Below are positions 7,195 to 10,116 of a DNA stretch of 10,116 nt, piece after piece (positions within the stretch are counted from its first letter, which is position 1; the number at the start of each line of letters is the position of its first letter). A program made the position numbers and the translations under genes. The DNA is from Gemmatimonadota bacterium (lineage in GTDB: Bacteria > Gemmatimonadota > Gemmatimonadetes > Gemmatimonadales > Gemmatimonadaceae), in contig PKVB01000155.1 of assembly GCA_003131365.1 (NCBI GenBank), positions 1 to 10,116 of the forward strand, in the 5' to 3' direction. Below the pieces are notes generated by a model. It was not told the origin of the DNA, ran no database searches, and saw only the letters and a list, made by a program, of their open reading frames with translations.

Positions 7195-7595
7195 TCGCTG
7201 CTTTTCGCTCTCCGGGACGACCCTTTCGCGGCGGACTTCGATGCAGCCGCCGGCTTTGGGGCGCTCGCCGATTTTGAGTCCATGCCCGGCTTGGGATCAC
7301 CGGACGGTTTTGCCTCGGCGCCGGATTTCGATTCTCCCTTCAGACCAGCGGACTCCGCCCCGCTGTTCGCGCTCGTTGCCTTCGTTGGAGCAACCTGCGG
7401 CTTCTTGCCGTCCTTCCCGTAGTCGGTGATGTAGAAGCCGGAGCCTTTGAAGACGAGTCCGCCGCCGGCCGAGATTTGCCGCTCCGCCTTTTTGCCGCAC
7501 GTCGGGCATGCGACTTCGCTGGGCGCGCCGCTAATGGAGCGATAAAACTTTTCGAACTCGTGGCCCGTGAGGCAACGAAACTCGTATGTGGGCAT
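7191..7595 (-). CDS. FmdB-family zinc ribbon protein with long disordered tail
   Basis: This is a small FmdB/regulatory-type zinc ribbon protein; the molecular role of the family is not well defined. The 134-residue product starts MPTYEFRC and has one zinc knuckle as C8-x3-H12 (CLTGH) and the second as CPTCG (Cys30, Cys33). Most family members have CxxCGH in the first knuckle, so here His12 may replace the missing Cys. The usual core end FKGSGFYITDYGK (49-61) is intact. From about residue 65 to 134 the chain is rich in Ala, Ser, Lys, Pro and Gly and is probably disordered, ending in a basic cluster (SSRRAKSSE). The stop overlaps the argS ATG by four bases, so the two are translated together. 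Upstream is the 181-base gap with only a weak GGA before the ATG. Confidence 0.85.
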   Translation of the reverse strand: MPTYEFRCLTGHEFEKFYRSISGAPSEVACPTCGKKAERQISAGGGLVFKGSGFYITDYGKDGKKPQVAPTKATSANSGAESAGLKGESKSGAEAKPSGDPKPGMDSKSASAPKPAAASKSAAKGSSRRAKSSE

Positions 7596-7628
7596 GTTGG
7601 TCCGGGAGAGAACTGCGGGCTACGCTGA

Positions 7629-7657
7629 AAGCTAGTTTGCTGGAGAGAGCGGCTCAA
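7629..7657 (-). promoter_or_regulatory. Weak sigma70-like promoter candidate for the FmdB-argS genes
   Basis: On the minus strand TTGAGC (7652-7657) and TAGCTT (7629-7634) are separated by 17 bases. They match 4 of 6 and 3 of 6 consensus positions. The position, 34-62 bases before the FmdB-type ATG in the longest gap of the window, is sensible, but the match is poor and chance is likely. Confidence 0.18.
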
Positions 7658-7710
7658 GCGCGGCGGCAAGCGACGTGATCTCGCCGGCACCGGCATGGAT
7701 AGAGCGACGA

Positions 7711-7730
7711 TCGAGCGGAGCGATGCTCGA
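7711..7730. repeat. Small inverted repeat in the mutase-fmdB gap
   Basis: TCGAGC and GCTCGA form a perfect 6-bp stem around an 8-base loop. It has no T-run and could be a minor RNA structure or an operator half-site pair. No function can be assigned. Confidence 0.3.
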
Positions 7731-7754
7731 CCTTCGGGCGACTCATGGCAAATC

Positions 7755-7777
7755 GAACCGGAATCTTTCGACGGTTC
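7755..7777 (-). terminator. Imperfect stem-loop at the end of the mutase gene
   Basis: On the minus strand GAACCG-TC-GAA, loop AGA, then TTC-CGGTTC makes a nine-pair stem with a two-base bulge. It starts at the mutase stop codon itself. Only a short GATTT follows, with no proper U-tract, so it may be a weak or Rho-assisted terminator or a 3'-end stabiliser. Its position at the mutase end, before the 181-base gap, supports a transcript boundary there. Confidence 0.4.
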
Positions 7778-9378
7778 TAGAGTGGCGGACGGTAGAAACC
7801 CCAGTTTGCCGCCAGAGTTTCCGAAATCTCTCCAACCGTCGCGCGTGCGCGCACCGCGTCGATGATGATGGGCATCAGCCGCGGCTGCTTCGAATCCTTT
7901 GCCGAGGCCGTGGCTAGGCCGGCCAGAGCTCGCTTGACGTCAGCGGCGTTCCGTTTCTTGCGCAGGGCCTTCACGTTTTTCACCTGCGCTTTCTCCAGAG
8001 CCGAGTAGTCGGGAACAGCAATGGACAGCGTCTCTTCCTCGTCCGCGAAGCGATTGACGCCCACTATCACCGTCTCGCCGGCCTCAACGCGCAGCTGATG
8101 CTCGTACGCGCTACGCGCGATCTCTTCCTGGAAAAATCCGGCGGCGATCGCTTTCTCCGAGCCTCCAAGCTCGTCCACTTTCAGGATCAGCTCGAGGGCG
8201 CGCTCTTCGAGCTGCGTGGTGAGGTTTTCGACGTAGTAACTCCCGGCAAGAGGATCGGCGGTGTTGGCAATGCCGGACTCGTATCCCACGATCTGCTGTG
8301 TGCGCAACGCGAGCTTCGCCGCTTCGGCCGTCGGGAGCGCGAGCGCCTCGTCGTACCCGTTCGTGTGGAGAGATTGCGTTCCACCCAGAGTCGCTGCCAG
8401 CGCCTGCACTGCCACGCGAACCACATTGTTGAGCGGCTGCTGAGCAGTGAGCGTGACCCCGCCAGTCTGGGTGTGAAAGCGCAGCCGCGCACTCGACGCC
8501 GACGCGTGGAAGCGGCCACGCATGATCCGCGCATAGAGTCGTCGCGCCGCGCGAAACTTCGCGACTTCCTCGAACAGATCACTGTGGGCGGCGAAGAAGA
8601 ATGACAACCTCGGTGCAAACGAGTCCACCGCCAGCCCGGCTTCGATTGCGCGGGTGACGTACTGGATCGTGTTCGCAAGCGTGAAGGCGAGCTCCTGAAC
8701 CGCCGTGGCGCCCGCTTCCCGGATGTGGTACCCCGAGATAGAGATCGGATTCCAGTTGGGAACTTCATCGGCGCAAAATCGGAACACTTCCGCAATCAGT
8801 GCCATGCTTGGCTCGGGCGGATAGATGTAGGTTCCGCGCGCGATGTACTCTTTGAGAATGTCGTTCTGGATCGTGCCGCTCAACTTGTCGCGCGCGATCC
8901 CACGCTCCTCCGCCACGACGATGTACATGGCCAGCAGCGTCGCCGCCGTAGCGTTGATCGTCATCGAGGTCGAGACCTGGTCGAGCGGGATGCCTTCGAG
9001 GAGGGCGCGCATGTCTTCGACACTGTCGATTGCCACGCCGGCCCTTCCCACCTCTCCGAGGGAGCGCGGCGAATCGGAATCGAGTCCCATCTGGGTCGGA
9101 AGATCGAACGCAACGGAGAGTCCCGTCTGTCCGGCGTCGAGCAGCATCTTGAAGCGCTCATTCGTTCCCTTCGCGCTGCCGAATCCGGCGTACTGACGCA
9201 TCGTCCAGAGTCGACCGCGATACATCGAGGGCTGAACGCCGCGCGTGTACGGCCATTCTCCCGGATCGCCGAGCGCGGATGCGTAGTCGAGCTCCGCATC
9301 TTCCGGCCGATATACCGTTTTAAGGGGGATGCCCGAGGGAGAAAGCTTCTCGCCGGGCTCGTGCTTGCTCACGCGCAC
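7777..9378 (-). CDS. Methylmalonyl-CoA mutase large (catalytic) subunit, without B12 domain
   Basis: This is the radical acyl-CoA mutase TIM-barrel subunit that interconverts methylmalonyl-CoA and succinyl-CoA with adenosylcobalamin. The 533 residues cover only the substrate-binding barrel. The protein stops at GEISETLAANWGFYRPPL, where single-chain enzymes go on to the B12 domain with its DxHxxG motif, so a separate small subunit must bind cobalamin; none is in the window. Landmarks are WTMRQYAGF (58-66), GTIQNDILKEYIARGTYIYPPEPSM (168-192), ISGYHIREAGA (213-223) and APRLSFFF (255-262). Tyr63, Thr169, Gln171, Arg181 and His218 align with Propionibacterium Tyr89, Thr195, Gln197, Arg207 and His244 at a constant offset of 26. 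Isobutyryl-CoA mutases have Phe and Gln at the Tyr and Arg positions, so methylmalonyl-CoA is favoured. The start is GTG at 9378 (another GTG lies at 9372) with no clear Shine-Dalgarno, 22 bases after fbp. Confidence 0.93.
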   Translation of the reverse strand: MRVSKHEPGEKLSPSGIPLKTVYRPEDAELDYASALGDPGEWPYTRGVQPSMYRGRLWTMRQYAGFGSAKGTNERFKMLLDAGQTGLSVAFDLPTQMGLDSDSPRSLGEVGRAGVAIDSVEDMRALLEGIPLDQVSTSMTINATAATLLAMYIVVAEERGIARDKLSGTIQNDILKEYIARGTYIYPPEPSMALIAEVFRFCADEVPNWNPISISGYHIREAGATAVQELAFTLANTIQYVTRAIEAGLAVDSFAPRLSFFFAAHSDLFEEVAKFRAARRLYARIMRGRFHASASSARLRFHTQTGGVTLTAQQPLNNVVRVAVQALAATLGGTQSLHTNGYDEALALPTAEAAKLALRTQQIVGYESGIANTADPLAGSYYVENLTTQLEERALELILKVDELGGSEKAIAAGFFQEEIARSAYEHQLRVEAGETVIVGVNRFADEEETLSIAVPDYSALEKAQVKNVKALRKKRNAADVKRALAGLATASAKDSKQPRLMPIIIDAVRARATVGEISETLAANWGFYRPPL

Positions 9379-9380
9379 CG

Positions 9381-9394
9381 GCCGGGGCGCCGGC
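9381..9394 (-). promoter_or_regulatory. GC-only hairpin just before the mutase start
   Basis: On the minus strand GCCGG, loop CGCC, CCGGC forms a 5-bp all-GC stem in the 22-base fbp-mutase gap, ending two bases before the GTG start. It lies where a Shine-Dalgarno would be expected and none is present. It could limit translation, but GC-rich chance pairing is also possible. Confidence 0.25.
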
Positions 9395-9400
9395 GGGGCT

Positions 9401-10116
9401 TCACGCGCCTACCGATCCTACCGGCGAAACCGAGCTGGCACTCTTCGCGTTGCCCAGCATCTTGCGCGCGGCATCGACGTCGTTGGCGCTGCCGATGAAG
9501 AGCGGCGTCCGCTGATGCAGCTCGGTCGGATGGATATCGAGGATACGCTCCTGGCCATCGCTGGCCGCGCCGCCAGCCTGCTCGACGATGAAGGCGAGCG
9601 GACACGCCTCGTAAAGGAGGCGAAGCTTGCCGCGCTTGTTCCTTCGATTGGCGGGGTATGCAAAGAGGCCGCCGCCAAGGAGATTGCGATGGAAATCGGC
9701 GACGAGGGAGCCGACATACCGCGTGCTCATCGGCTGCCGGTTGCCATCCTGTCCGCGATAATAGCTCATCAGATTCTGGACGTTCGACTCCCACTGGCTG
9801 TGGTAGGAGTCGTTGACCGACAGATATCTCCCAATGTCGGGCGTCCGGATGTTCGGATGCGAGAGAAGGAATTCCCCCAGCGACGGATCGAGCGTGAACC
9901 CGTGAGCGCCCTGCCCTGTGGTGTACACCAGCATCGTGCTCGACCCGTAGATCACGTAGCCCGCGGCGACCTGTCGCCGTCCCGGCTGCAGCATGTCCTC
10001 CATTTCGCCACGGCTGCCGCGAGTGATCTTGCGGACGACGGAGAAGATCGTGCCGACGGGCACGTTGACGTCGATGTTCGACGAGCCATCGAGCGGATCG
10101 AAGAGGAGGCAGTATT
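9401..10116 (-). CDS. fbp: Fructose-1,6-bisphosphatase class I, 5' end cut off
   Basis: This Mg-dependent phosphatase converts fructose 1,6-bisphosphate to fructose 6-phosphate, the committed gluconeogenic step, in the cytoplasm. The 238 C-terminal residues visible start with YCLLFDPLDGSSNIDVNVPVGTIF, which contains the metal-binding DPLDGSSN loop. Then come YVIYGSSTMLVYTTGQGAHGFTLDPSLGEF, the substrate-side NRRNKRGKLRLLYEACPLAFIVEQAGG block, and a HQRTPLFIGSANDV C-terminal strand. The N-terminal third (about 100 residues) is beyond the right edge. The stop lies 22 bases before the mutase, so the two may share a transcript. The C-terminal tail after the last conserved block (KSASSVSPVGSVGA) is Ser/Val-rich and probably flexible. 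Confidence 0.96.
   Translation of the reverse strand, partial: YCLLFDPLDGSSNIDVNVPVGTIFSVVRKITRGSRGEMEDMLQPGRRQVAAGYVIYGSSTMLVYTTGQGAHGFTLDPSLGEFLLSHPNIRTPDIGRYLSVNDSYHSQWESNVQNLMSYYRGQDGNRQPMSTRYVGSLVADFHRNLLGGGLFAYPANRRNKRGKLRLLYEACPLAFIVEQAGGAASDGQERILDIHPTELHQRTPLFIGSANDVDAARKMLGNAKSASSVSPVGSVGA

Noticed and set aside
5920..7422. 500-codon open frame on the plus strand
   Set aside because: It lies entirely antisense to argS and the zinc ribbon gene, which have complete family motifs; long antisense frames are expected in high-GC coding DNA and its translation shows no known motif.

Overview
The window is a high-GC bacterial chromosome segment in which every supportable gene lies on the minus strand, so the biological order runs from high to low coordinates: fbp (cut at the right edge), a methylmalonyl-CoA mutase large subunit, a 181-base gap, an FmdB-type zinc ribbon gene, argS, a 65-base gap, a PfkB-family kinase, purM, a secreted beta-barrel-like protein, ribD, ribE and ribBA (cut at the left edge). 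No mobile element, CRISPR array, tRNA or rRNA is visible. The catalytic-domain-only mutase, the particular FmdB zinc-knuckle variant and a Gram-negative outer-membrane-type protein ending in Phe suggest a diderm such as Gemmatimonadota. That placement is an inference from protein style, not a database result.

Right part (7777-10116): the last 238 codons of class I fructose-1,6-bisphosphatase (gluconeogenesis), then, 22 bases on, a 533-residue mutase subunit that has the methylmalonyl-CoA-specific residues but no B12-binding domain. An imperfect stem-loop overlaps the mutase stop codon. The 181-base gap after it is the longest non-coding stretch and the most likely place for a promoter serving the downstream genes, although only a weak candidate is seen.

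Middle part (3564-7595): FmdB/zinc ribbon and argS overlap by four bases (ATGA). After 65 bases come a PfkB-family sugar or nucleoside kinase and purM, which overlap by four bases (GTGA) with a strong Shine-Dalgarno inside the kinase gene.

Left part (1-3552): riboflavin synthesis in the order ribD-ribE-ribBA, with ribD and ribE directly abutting and ribE-ribBA 7 bases apart. Together they supply RibD deaminase/reductase, riboflavin synthase and DHBP synthase/GTP cyclohydrolase II. Lumazine synthase (ribH) is not in the window. A signal-peptide-bearing outer-membrane-like gene sits between purM and ribD with 11- and 22-base gaps. From the PfkB gene to ribBA the spacing is so tight that a single transcript is likely, joining purine synthesis (purM), a cell-envelope protein and the GTP-consuming riboflavin pathway. 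No riboswitch can fit upstream of ribD.

Nothing here is clearly a new defence or mobile system. The points most worth a second look are the envelope gene embedded in the purM-rib operon, the unclear ribD start next to it, the split mutase, and the PfkB kinase coupled to purM.
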